From positions 1 through 15,852 of the forward strand of contig JAGGXT010000020.1 in assembly GCA_021162905.1 (NCBI GenBank): 15,852 bases of DNA. The letters are read 5' to 3'. The notes under the pieces are model-generated. The model saw only the letters and a program-made list of their open reading frames with translations. It made no database searches and was not told the DNA's origin. The position numbers and the translations under genes are program-made. Shown piece by piece: positions 7,007-14,183 of this stretch. How positions within the stretch are numbered: the first letter of the stretch is position 1; each line of letters begins with the position of its first letter. This DNA is from Candidatus Odinarchaeota archaeon. Lineage in GTDB: Archaea; Asgardarchaeota; JAGGXT01.

Positions 7007-7682
7007 TTATATTAGCCCTCCTAAAAGATAGAACGAATACCCACCAAGTATTTGTATTATTACAGCTGGTATTAAAGGTACTGTTATCTCATCGAGTAAA
7101 TAAGACCCCGGCAGGCTTTCTAATATTACGCCTGCTATCGATGCAATCAATGAAAGTATTAAAACATCATAAAACATAGGAGGATCCATAAGTAAGATTA
7201 GGATAGTTTCCAATGAAGGATGTAATAAAAAGGGCGAAGGATCCCTCAAATGATTTTCGCTTATTGTAAGGTATTTTATGTCTTCCTACCTCTGTGCCAA
7301 CAATAGCTGCAAAGGCATCACCTATTGCTGATGTCCAAACGCCAACCATAGCCACTTCTAAATCTAAAAATAAAAACATTACTACCAAGATTCCCCAAAA
7401 AATAATTGGGCCCACAAAGGTACTGCTTTCTAGTTCGTTTTCACGAGCCATTATACGAAATGTTGATGTGCCAATTGGTATTTCATACTTTATTTTTCCT
7501 TTTAGATGTAGGTGATTTAGTGTATAAATTATAAAAAAGAACAATGAGATTATAACACCTAAAGTTCTACCAATGATCTCGCCAAAAATATAAGCAGGTA
7601 AAAGTACGACTGCTGGACCCAAAATCCCAGGAATCATGTGAATCGATTTACGTCGTATTTCACGCTTCGTTCTTTCCTTCAA
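7007..7682 (-). pseudogene. SEC59/DGK1/VTE5-type lipid kinase, frameshifted
   Basis: Two minus-strand reading frames together make one integral-membrane CTP-dependent-type polyprenol/diacylglycerol kinase of about 225 residues. The first frame (down to about 7210) has RRKSIHMIPG near the N-terminus and the family signature SAIGDAFAAIVGTEVGR...KRKSFEGSFALF. It then reads into unrelated residues and stops at 7167. The other frame continues the hydrophobic protein from about TILILLMDPP and holds the C-terminal LLDEITVPLIPA motif, ending at 7007. The +1 shift best fits the GGAAAC at 7206-7211: one A fewer would restore ...ITSFIGTILILLMD. The likely start is TTG at 7682, overlapping the ubiA stop as TTGA, with GAGGTGG upstream; a GTG at 7691 is the longer alternative. 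It may be a true mutation, a base-call error or recoding. Coupling to ubiA suggests an isoprenoid or ether-lipid role. Confidence 0.75.
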
Positions 7683-8530
7683 ATAAACCACCTCACGAGG
7701 GAATCCAGAAGAAATGCTAGGATTCCTAAAAACATTGCACCTTTAGATATTACTCTTACAGTTTTTATTTTTTTAGATTTATACTTTAGTAGATATATTA
7801 TTGAAGCGAACATAATTATGTCAACAAAACATACTGCTATAATTAAATAGACTATTGTGAATTCTCCGAGGACAAAAGGTAGGGGACTTGTCACTATTAA
7901 AATAATAAAAAGTATGGCTGAAATATAGCATGAGTAGTTTATACCTTTAGTTACAGCTAATGTTTTTATATTATGAAGCTTGTCTCCCTCATAATCCTCT
8001 ATTCCTTTTACAATCTCTCTTCCTAGTGTTAAAATGAATGCAAAATATGCTGGGTATACTATACGATTTGATAAACAAGCGGCTAGTCCACCATAAATAA
8101 AAGTAAGGGATGCAAGAGTCGCAATTGTAATGTTACCGATAATCCCTAGTCTCTTTGTTACAAAAGAGTATACTATCAACAGAACTGATGAAATAAAGGC
8201 TATTGTGAAAGTGTAGATATTTATTAAAAACGATAAGAGCACTCCGAGAGCAAAAAGTATCATGGAATATAAAAGGGCCGATTTAGGGGATATGGCACCG
8301 GAAGGTATCGGTCGATATGGCTTATTTATAGCATCAATATCTTTATCCACATAATCATTGATAACATGACCACCAGAAGATATCGATCCTGCACTTAAAA
8401 ACAGTAATAAAATTATTTGTAAGCTTAAACCATTTGGAGAGACAGCAATTAAATAGCCTAATATTGCTGATAATGCTACGATAATCGTATTTGAGGGTCT
8501 GGTTATTGAGATGTATGCCTTTGGCCGCAA
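7679..8530 (-). CDS. ubiA: UbiA-family prenyltransferase, probable DGGGP synthase
   Basis: Membrane prenyltransferase that probably adds the second geranylgeranyl chain to GGGP, giving digeranylgeranylglyceryl phosphate for archaeal ether lipids. The 283 residues are mostly hydrophobic, with about eight to nine membrane helices. The first Asp motif is NDYVDKDIDAINKPYRPIPS (58-77). The second is REIVKGIEDYEGDK (171-184), with Asp179 and Asp183 placed for Mg-diphosphate binding. The form with NKPYRPIPSG and REIVKGIED is that of archaeal DGGGP synthases rather than menaquinone or heme prenyltransferases. TTG start at 8530 with AGGTGAT just upstream. Its stop overlaps the start of the lipid kinase. 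Other UbiA substrates cannot be fully excluded. Confidence 0.88.
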   Translation of the reverse strand: MRPKAYISITRPSNTIIVALSAILGYLIAVSPNGLSLQIILLLFLSAGSISSGGHVINDYVDKDIDAINKPYRPIPSGAISPKSALLYSMILFALGVLLSFLINIYTFTIAFISSVLLIVYSFVTKRLGIIGNITIATLASLTFIYGGLAACLSNRIVYPAYFAFILTLGREIVKGIEDYEGDKLHNIKTLAVTKGINYSCYISAILFIILIVTSPLPFVLGEFTIVYLIIAVCFVDIIMFASIIYLLKYKSKKIKTVRVISKGAMFLGILAFLLDSLVRWFI

Positions 8531-8561
8531 GTTATCACCTTCATTGTTGAAATTGAAAAAT

Positions 8562-8571
8562 CTATATATAA
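8562..8571 (-). promoter_or_regulatory. TATA element of ubiA
   Basis: The minus strand reads TTATATATAG about 32-41 bp upstream of the ubiA TTG, preceded by a purine/pyrimidine-mixed BRE region. The predicted start falls near 8541-8545, just before the ribosome site, giving a very short leader. Confidence 0.4.
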
Positions 8572-8637
8572 GGAAGAAATAGAGTTAAAATTAATATACA
8601 TAAAAATAAAAATAATATAAAAATATGTTAACAAAGG

Positions 8638-8647
8638 CTTTAAAAAC
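8638..8647 (+). promoter_or_regulatory. TATA element of the HEAT-like gene
   Basis: CTTTAAAAAC, preceded by AAAGG as a BRE-like part, lies about 40 bp upstream of the ATG at 8686. Expected start near 8670. The 155-bp divergent region between this gene and ubiA holds no other gene. Confidence 0.35.
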
Positions 8648-8685
8648 ATTTACTATGCAGTTGACATTATTATAAATGCACGGAA

Positions 8686-9912
8686 ATGCATGGGGGACCC
8701 CTTTTGAATGCTATAGATAGAAATGATGTATTTCAAAAGATAAAAGAGGTTTCACATAAGGATATGCATATTGAAAAAGGGTTAACACTTAATCAATATT
8801 ATAGAAAGGCGATTAATTTAACGGTGTCGTTAATAAGATGTTTAGAATCTTGTGATGTAAAGACTCCTACATTTGGATATTTTTTTGAAAGTATACTTTC
8901 AGATACAAACATGAACCTTTTCGTTAAAGTATTCTCAATCAGGAGATTGATAGAAGAAGATATTACACTTGATATCCCAACGCATGCATACGATATCCTC
9001 ATGAATATTGCGAAGGATGAAAATGAAGTTCAAGCACTTAGGTATTTAGCTATAATATATCTTTATACACAACGCATGTTAAACGAAGATGAAGTCCTTT
9101 CGTTTTTAAAAGATTCAGCTTTACCTTGGCAGTTTAAGGAGAAAATCATTGAGAGGGTCATACCCCGTGTTCTGAGAATTTATGAAATAAAGGAATACAT
9201 TTCTGATGAAGAACTTAACCTGAATTTGAAAATGAAGATATTTTTGGAGCTTTTTAAGAAAAGAAAAGTATGTGTTGATTGGTCAATAAATTTCCTGAAA
9301 AAAATTTTTGAGGACAAAACAATAGAGCCTCATATTAGATATGATGCATTTCTATGTCTACTTAAATGTGAGGAAGATATATCTAAATACAAAGATCTAA
9401 TTTTTAAGAAAGATGAGAATATAGTAGTAAGAGCCCTTCTGCTTGAGGAGTTAGATAGATTAGAGAAGATAGACAGCAACGAGCTACTTTACTTATTTAA
9501 AGAAGAAGAGAATGAGGGGCTTAAATTACTTTCCTTGTATAGATATCTTCTTAAGGGTCTGCGAATTCCAATGGAGGATCTACCATACATTTACAAATTA
9601 ATTTTTGATAAGACTATTGATGCAAAAATGAGATTTGCCGTTTTTGATTTAATATTGAAAACATCACCAGATTTGATTTCTGATAGAATTTCAGAATTTA
9701 TCAATTCTATTGATGATCCTTATGAAAGATGGGATATTCTTTTAGAATTATTTCTCGTGGAAAAAATAGATGATGAACAATTTAGGAAATTAAGTTTAGA
9801 TATTCTCAGCCATCCTAAGCGAACATTCTCACTCGTTCAAAAGATCGTTAACACTCTTTATCGTAGAGGCATTTTAACAGAGGATGAATATAGAGCAATT
9901 TTACCATCATGA
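8686..9912 (+). CDS. HEAT-like all-helical protein, function unknown
   Basis: Not recognised. The 408 residues are soluble, rich in Leu, Ile, Glu and Lys, and predicted almost wholly helical. Two segments align closely, EDKTIEPHIRYDAFLCLLK at 209-227 and FDKTIDAKMRFAVFDLILK at 307-325. Weaker copies appear around 73-92 and 109-126, so this looks like an ARM/HEAT-type solenoid that would act as a binding scaffold. No catalytic motif, signal peptide or membrane segment is visible. The start is uncertain. ATG 8686 has no clear ribosome site and lies in a potential hairpin (ATGCA-CGGAAA-TGCAT, 8676-8691). TTG at 8704 has a GGGGG run 7 nt upstream. It stands alone between divergent ubiA and the separately promoted CPBP gene. 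The long open frame with a consistent amphipathic pattern argues for a real gene. Confidence 0.75.
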   Translation: MHGGPLLNAIDRNDVFQKIKEVSHKDMHIEKGLTLNQYYRKAINLTVSLIRCLESCDVKTPTFGYFFESILSDTNMNLFVKVFSIRRLIEEDITLDIPTHAYDILMNIAKDENEVQALRYLAIIYLYTQRMLNEDEVLSFLKDSALPWQFKEKIIERVIPRVLRIYEIKEYISDEELNLNLKMKIFLELFKKRKVCVDWSINFLKKIFEDKTIEPHIRYDAFLCLLKCEEDISKYKDLIFKKDENIVVRALLLEELDRLEKIDSNELLYLFKEEENEGLKLLSLYRYLLKGLRIPMEDLPYIYKLIFDKTIDAKMRFAVFDLILKTSPDLISDRISEFINSIDDPYERWDILLELFLVEKIDDEQFRKLSLDILSHPKRTFSLVQKIVNTLYRRGILTEDEYRAILPS

Positions 9913-9924
9913 ATATTATTACTA

Positions 9925-9930
9925 TTTTTT
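9925..9930 (+). terminator. Oligo-T terminator after the HEAT-like gene
   Basis: A run of six Ts 12 bp after the stop, followed by TTTT at 9936-9939, is a plausible archaeal termination tract. Confidence 0.35.
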
Positions 9931-9977
9931 CGATGTTTTAACAGTTAGTTCTTGGTAATAATTTAAGAATAGCAACA

Positions 9978-9988
9978 AAAATTTATGT
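9978..9988 (+). promoter_or_regulatory. TATA element of the CPBP gene
   Basis: AAAATTTATGT is centred about 27 bp upstream of the ATG at 10010, the spacing expected if transcription starts at or very near the start codon. Together with the weak ribosome site this suggests a leaderless mRNA. Confidence 0.4.
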
Positions 9989-10009
9989 AAAAAATATTTA
10001 TTTTAGGCT

Positions 10010-10819
10010 ATGAGCGAAGAACCAAAAGTACTAACCCAAGTAGAAATACTATTTGATGTTATAGTGTTTATCGTTATCTGGACCTTAATATCATTACCTA
10101 TCTTAATCCTATTGCAAATAATAGGTATGAGATATTCATCATTGTTGCTACCTCACACGGTTATTATAGTTTATCTTGCATTAAAACGTTATAAGACTGA
10201 TCCTTTTAAAGCAATAGGTTTTGAGATCTCTAAGGCAATAATTTTTCAAACAATTATCTATTCTATAATTGGAGGCTTTTTGCTTACGGTTATCGTTTTA
10301 ATTTTCATCTTGCTTAATTTTGCTTCAATTCATTGGGTTATTAATTACACGCATCTTAATATTCTAGTAATTCCGATTATTGATACCCTCTTGTCCGCTG
10401 GTGTTGAAGAACTTATTTTTAGAGGATATATCGTAAATGTTTTAAGTTTAAAATTTTCTGAGAGAGATACCATATTATTATCAGCTTTTTTCTTCGCATT
10501 TATGCATTTGGCAACTCCAGCATTTAATTTAATTGCGTTCTTCCATCTTTTTATAGCGGGGATTGCACTGGCAATAATTTATCTCAAGACACATTCAATA
10601 TATACAGTTATAGCTTTTCACTTTTCATGGAATTTTTTTGAGGGAGAAATATTTGGACTTCCTGTAAGTGGACATGCTTCAGAGGGGATATTAATAGTTA
10701 AAGTTATAAACAATGCTATCTTGACTGGAGGAGCTTACGGCCCGGAAGGAGGACTAATAGGCCTTTTTATAATAGGGATATTTACAATAATTTTATATGT
10801 AATATATAGCAAGGAATAG
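10010..10819 (+). CDS. CPBP-family intramembrane metalloprotease
   Basis: Member of the CPBP (CAAX protease and bacteriocin-processing, Rce1/Abi) family of membrane glutamate/metal proteases. The 269 residues contain about seven to eight membrane segments. The three conserved motifs are visible: EELIFR at 133-138 (Glu133, Glu134, Arg138), FFAFMH at 161-166 (Phe162 and His166) and HFSWN at 204-208 (His204, Asn208). All expected catalytic residues are therefore present. Substrate unknown: prenylated proteins are one option, peptide processing or immunity roles are others. There is no neighbouring small peptide gene that would suggest a substrate. The ATG start has little ribosome-site signal and a TATA-like element at leaderless spacing. 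The downstream gene is convergent, 20 bp away. Confidence 0.87.
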   Translation: MSEEPKVLTQVEILFDVIVFIVIWTLISLPILILLQIIGMRYSSLLLPHTVIIVYLALKRYKTDPFKAIGFEISKAIIFQTIIYSIIGGFLLTVIVLIFILLNFASIHWVINYTHLNILVIPIIDTLLSAGVEELIFRGYIVNVLSLKFSERDTILLSAFFFAFMHLATPAFNLIAFFHLFIAGIALAIIYLKTHSIYTVIAFHFSWNFFEGEIFGLPVSGHASEGILIVKVINNAILTGGAYGPEGGLIGLFIIGIFTIILYVIYSKE

Positions 10820-10839
10820 CATAACTCAGTAAAGTGCTG

Positions 10840-11721
10840 TTACAGCCCAGCAATTTTCCTTAACAAATCCGTTCTAGTAACTATACCGATCATTTTGCCC
10901 TCATCATCAACTACAATTAGTCGGCCAATATTATTCTTGATCATTAGTAAAATCGCATCTAGGATATCGCCATCCTCACGAATAGTTAACACTTTTTTAT
11001 TTGCAACTTCTCCAATTTTTAGATCTATCTTTCCTTCATATATTACCCTTAGTAGATCAGTGGATGAAACAAGACCCACTAAAGCCCCATCTTTGACTAC
11101 TGGTGCTGCACGAATCTTATTATTATAAAGTAAATTAGCAACTTCTTTAACAGACATGTCAGGAGTCACAGTAATTATGTCTTTAGTCATGATATTACGG
11201 ACTATCTCCTTGGGGATGCTAGCCATTGTTGTAATTCTAATTAAAATCTCTCCACGTTCAATATCCTTATCTATTACAGAACCCTCTATAATTAAACGTG
11301 AATACGGAGTTGGGCCTATTCTAAGATAATCACCAGTCTTAAGATTATAAATATCACCTACAACTCTGACTATAGCTCTATCTCCTGTCGGACTATTTAA
11401 ATTGAGCAACTCTAAATCTGTTAAAAGAAGATCTGTTGCCATTCCATTTCTAAAAATAAGTGGTGCAGCACTTTGTGGCAACAATGTTTGAGGTATTCTA
11501 ATAATTTCAATAGCTTTCATCGTAGGAATGTAACCACCACCGGGACCTGGTTTTGCCTCTATCAAATTTAGAGCTTTTAAAGTACTAATAGCATTTCTTA
11601 TTGTTACATCATGTTTTCTCAACACACTTGCGATATCCTTGCTAGTAACTGGTTTCTTATGTTTATAATATAATTGAACTAATACCCTTAGAATCTGTCT
11701 ATGAGTTAAAGACAGAGACAT
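10840..11721 (-). CDS. Winged-helix regulator with two CBS domains
   Basis: Predicted transcription regulator that senses an adenine nucleotide. The 293 residues start with a winged helix (about 3-75): recognition-helix region SKDIASVLRKHDVTIRNAIS at 27-46 and a Gly-rich wing GPGGGY at 59-64. A beta-rich middle part of unknown type (about 85-168) follows, then a CBS pair at about 177-230 (VSSTDLLR at 218-225) and 237-291 (VTRTDLLR at 281-288). CBS pairs usually bind AMP, ADP, ATP or SAM. ATG at 11721 has GGTGATC just upstream. It is divergent from the acyl-CoA-synthetase-like gene and shares its promoter region, and the leader holds a 10-bp-spaced direct repeat that would suit self-regulation. 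The ligand and the target genes are inference. Confidence 0.85.
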   Translation of the reverse strand: MSLSLTHRQILRVLVQLYYKHKKPVTSKDIASVLRKHDVTIRNAISTLKALNLIEAKPGPGGGYIPTMKAIEIIRIPQTLLPQSAAPLIFRNGMATDLLLTDLELLNLNSPTGDRAIVRVVGDIYNLKTGDYLRIGPTPYSRLIIEGSVIDKDIERGEILIRITTMASIPKEIVRNIMTKDIITVTPDMSVKEVANLLYNNKIRAAPVVKDGALVGLVSSTDLLRVIYEGKIDLKIGEVANKKVLTIREDGDILDAILLMIKNNIGRLIVVDDEGKMIGIVTRTDLLRKIAGL

Positions 11722-11731
11722 TTGATCACCA

Positions 11732-11760
11732 ATTTGTAACTATTTGTAATTATTAATAAT
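11732..11760. promoter_or_regulatory. Operator-like direct repeat and palindrome
   Basis: ATTTGTAA occurs twice, at 11732-11739 and 11742-11749, exactly one helical turn (10 bp) apart, and is followed by the perfect 12-bp palindrome ATTATTAATAAT at 11749-11760. The elements lie between the shared TATA element and the start of the winged-helix/CBS gene, so that regulator is the natural candidate to bind them. Unproven. Confidence 0.35.
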
Positions 11761-11768
11761 GAATCATT

Positions 11769-11782
11769 CTTAAATATAAAAG
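11769..11782. promoter_or_regulatory. Near-symmetric TATA element of a divergent gene pair
   Basis: CTTAAATATAAAAG reads as a TATA box on the plus strand and as CTTTTATATTTAAG on the minus strand. It is centred near 11775. On the plus strand the start would fall near 11800, just before the ribosome site at 11804; on the minus strand near 11749, which gives about a 28-nt leader. No second good TATA candidate is seen in the 93-bp region. Confidence 0.4.
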
Positions 11783-11814
11783 TTTTTTACATGCTACAAC
11801 GAAAGGTGAGAGTA

Positions 11815-13269
11815 ATGGACTTGATCGAATACCATAGAATTTATCAGAAGTCCATAGAGGATTCTGTGAAGTTCTGGTCAGAAATCGCTAGCGAACTACA
11901 TTGGTTTAAATCGTGGGATGCCGTACTCTCTATAGATAATATTAAGAAAAAAATACTATGGTTTTTAGGCGCAAAGACAAATATCACATATAATGCACTT
12001 GATAGAAACATTAAAGCAGGATTTGGGGAGAAGGTTGCATTTTATTGGGTTGGTTTAGATGGAGAAAAGAAAAAATATACATATAATGATCTCTTTTCTG
12101 AGGTAAACAAAGCATCCAGAATTCTCTTAAATATTGGTGTTGTAAAAGGAGATCATGTTCTGATAATATTACCAAAAATCCCGGAGTTGATATCATTTTC
12201 ACTCGCTGCTGCTAGAATAGGTGCTATTAGTGTTATATTAGAGCCTACTTTTGCAATAACACACTTTAAGGAGATTTTGAGTCTAACAAATCCTAAAGTT
12301 GTTATAGCGTCTGATGGTATTTTTCATAGAAATATGATAATCCCTATTGCTAAGAGAATTTATGAATACAGAAAGTCTTTAAAAAAAGATTTTAAACTAA
12401 TTGCTGTTTCAAGAATAAAGGACTATTCAAAAGCACCAATTATATTAGATAGGGAAGACTGTGAATTCCACTCATATGAAATTGATAAGAGTACATTCGT
12501 GTGGCCAGAGCAGCTTGATTCTAATTTTCCACTTTACAAAATATTAAGATTTGATGAAAGACATAAAACTTTCAAAGTATTTACTTACACACATGGAAGC
12601 CACATGGTTGGTATTTATGCAACAATGAAACTTGTTTTTGATCCGAAAGAAGAAGATATATACTGGTGTACTGCAAATATCGATTGCATTGTTGGTCAAG
12701 CATATGGAATTTTTGGTCCATTATTAGTCAAATTGACATCACTTATCTATGAAGGAAATGGATATAATGTTTCTCGTAAATTGGGTAGATTAATTCAAGA
12801 GTATAATGTGTCTATACTTTATACAAAATCTGATGATATCAAAGAATTACTAAAATCTGGTGAAAATATAGCACGAAACTTTAAAGTTAGTAATTTAAGA
12901 TTTGTTGCATTATCAGGAAAGTCATTATCTGTTAAAGAGTGGATAAAGCTTTATGATTTATTGGGACACAAGCCTATACTTGATACACTTGTAAGCGAGG
13001 AACTTGGAATTATTGTTTTCACACCATTTCAACATGTCCCATTAAAGCCAACATCCGTATTTAGGCCCATTCCAGGAGTCATAATAGATACTTATCATAA
13101 TAAGCAAGGTGATGAAAAAATTGTATTTAAAAAGCCTTGGCCAGGACTTCCATTTGAATATAAACTTAGAGACAATGAAGTTGGCATTCAAGATGTATTG
13201 AAAACCGAAAAGACTAATTTTAAAATATATAGAACTAATGATAATTACTTTTATGTCAAGTTTACGTAA
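11815..13269 (+). CDS. Degenerate acyl-CoA-synthetase-like protein
   Basis: Resembles AMP-forming acetyl/acyl-CoA synthetases, but probably lacks their activity. Counting from the upstream ATG at 11791, the N-terminal part is well kept (SVKFWSEIASELHWFKSWDA at 25-44, FYWVGLDGEKKKYTYNDL at 84-101), as is YWCTANIDCIVGQAYGIFGP at 291-310. The ATP-phosphate loop, normally like YTSGTTGKPKG, is replaced by LRFDERHKTFK at 252-262. The WWQTETG-type motif has become LVSEELG at 400-406 and the YRTGD motif YRTND at 480-484. The protein ends eight residues later, so the C-terminal catalytic lobe with its essential Lys is absent. I start at 11815, because AGGTGA at 11804-11809 fits it and the predicted transcript begins after 11791. 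The frame is intact over 484 codons, which suggests a kept pseudoenzyme, perhaps a ligand-binding or partner protein. Divergent from the CBS regulator. Confidence 0.82.
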   Translation: MDLIEYHRIYQKSIEDSVKFWSEIASELHWFKSWDAVLSIDNIKKKILWFLGAKTNITYNALDRNIKAGFGEKVAFYWVGLDGEKKKYTYNDLFSEVNKASRILLNIGVVKGDHVLIILPKIPELISFSLAAARIGAISVILEPTFAITHFKEILSLTNPKVVIASDGIFHRNMIIPIAKRIYEYRKSLKKDFKLIAVSRIKDYSKAPIILDREDCEFHSYEIDKSTFVWPEQLDSNFPLYKILRFDERHKTFKVFTYTHGSHMVGIYATMKLVFDPKEEDIYWCTANIDCIVGQAYGIFGPLLVKLTSLIYEGNGYNVSRKLGRLIQEYNVSILYTKSDDIKELLKSGENIARNFKVSNLRFVALSGKSLSVKEWIKLYDLLGHKPILDTLVSEELGIIVFTPFQHVPLKPTSVFRPIPGVIIDTYHNKQGDEKIVFKKPWPGLPFEYKLRDNEVGIQDVLKTEKTNFKIYRTNDNYFYVKFT

Positions 13270-13290
13270 CGCGATTAGGCGTTTTTAATT
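13268..13290 (+). terminator. Hairpin plus oligo-T after the synthetase-like gene
   Basis: AACGC and GCGTT form a 5-bp stem around a GATTAG loop and are followed directly by T runs (GTTTTTAATTTTA). It begins at the stop codon of the plus-strand gene and overlaps the 3' end of the convergent MinD gene. Confidence 0.45.
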
Positions 13291-14183
13291 TTATGAATAA
13301 TAATTTCTCTTACTTTTAACCCAATTTCTTTAATTGCAATAGCTGAAGGTGAATTAGGAGCATACTCTATTATTGGTCTTTCATTTGCAATTGCCTCTGG
13401 TACCTTTTTATCATATGGAATTTCTCCTAATATCTCAATATTCATGGTTTTAGCGTATTTATAGACTTTATCCCTGAACTCAGGAACAAGATCTGATTTA
13501 TTTATGACAATACCATGAGGAATTTTAAAATGCCTTGCAATACCAACCGCTCTATCTAAATCACTTAAAGCCGCAGGGGTTGGTTCAGTAACAAGAATAA
13601 CATAATGTGAGCCAGTCACTGATGAGATTGTAGGGCAACTACTTCCTGGTGGACCATCTATAAGTAAAATCTCTGCCTTATGTTTCCAAGCTTCCATTTG
13701 AGCGAAACGCTTAGCTGAAGCTACTATGTGACCAGAAGCGGATTCACCTACATACAATTCGCCAGTTACACATGGGAACCCATATCTACTCTTTCCTATT
13801 TTAATTATGCCACTTTCCACTCTTTTTATTTCGATCGCTTTTACGGGACAAACAAGAGAGCATACGCCACATCCTTCACACAGGTAGTATATAAAGTGCA
13901 GTTTACCATCTATTATTTCCAATGCTCCTTCTTTACAATGCTTAGTACACAGACCACAATTTATACACTTCTCAAAATCAATAAATGCTTTTTCGGATGC
14001 TTGAACTGGAATAGTTCTTTCAGCATTGCATCCTAAAACGATTCCGAGGTTTGGAGCATCTACATCAGTATCGACAGCGACAATAGAAATATGTTTTGAT
14101 AGCTCTATTACTAACGATGATGATAAAGTGGTTTTGCCAACGCCTCCCTTTGCGGAAATTATAACTATTTCTTTTGCTGTCAT
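13275..14183 (-). CDS. MinD/ParA-type ATPase with ferredoxin insert (second copy)
   Basis: P-loop ATPase of the MinD/Mrp/ORP-associated type, probably acting in metal-cluster assembly. The deviant Walker A is SAKGGVGKTTL at 10-20, with DTDVDAPN at 38-45 as the switch region and LLIDGPPGSSCP at 173-184 as Walker B/switch II. A two-cluster ferredoxin is inserted at about 67-121: Cys73, 76, 79, 83 and Cys102, 105, 108, 112, each set CxxCxxCxxxC, for two [4Fe-4S] clusters. 302 residues. Its ATG overlaps the stop of the preceding paralog as ATGA, and GAGGAGG precedes it, so the two ATPases are translationally coupled and likely form a heterodimer. The role in assembly is inferred from the family and the NifX-like neighbour. 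Confidence 0.88.
   Translation of the reverse strand: MTAKEIVIISAKGGVGKTTLSSSLVIELSKHISIVAVDTDVDAPNLGIVLGCNAERTIPVQASEKAFIDFEKCINCGLCTKHCKEGALEIIDGKLHFIYYLCEGCGVCSLVCPVKAIEIKRVESGIIKIGKSRYGFPCVTGELYVGESASGHIVASAKRFAQMEAWKHKAEILLIDGPPGSSCPTISSVTGSHYVILVTEPTPAALSDLDRAVGIARHFKIPHGIVINKSDLVPEFRDKVYKYAKTMNIEILGEIPYDKKVPEAIANERPIIEYAPNSPSAIAIKEIGLKVREIIIHKIKNA

Noticed and set aside
10010..10819. Bacteriocin-immunity locus around the CPBP protease
   Set aside because: No small peptide precursor, transporter or modifying enzyme lies next to it.
13728..14036. 102-codon plus-strand frame opposite the second MinD gene
   Set aside because: It mirrors the Cys/Lys-rich ferredoxin insert in antisense; the minus-strand gene has clear motifs, and no promoter or ribosome site is seen for the plus frame.
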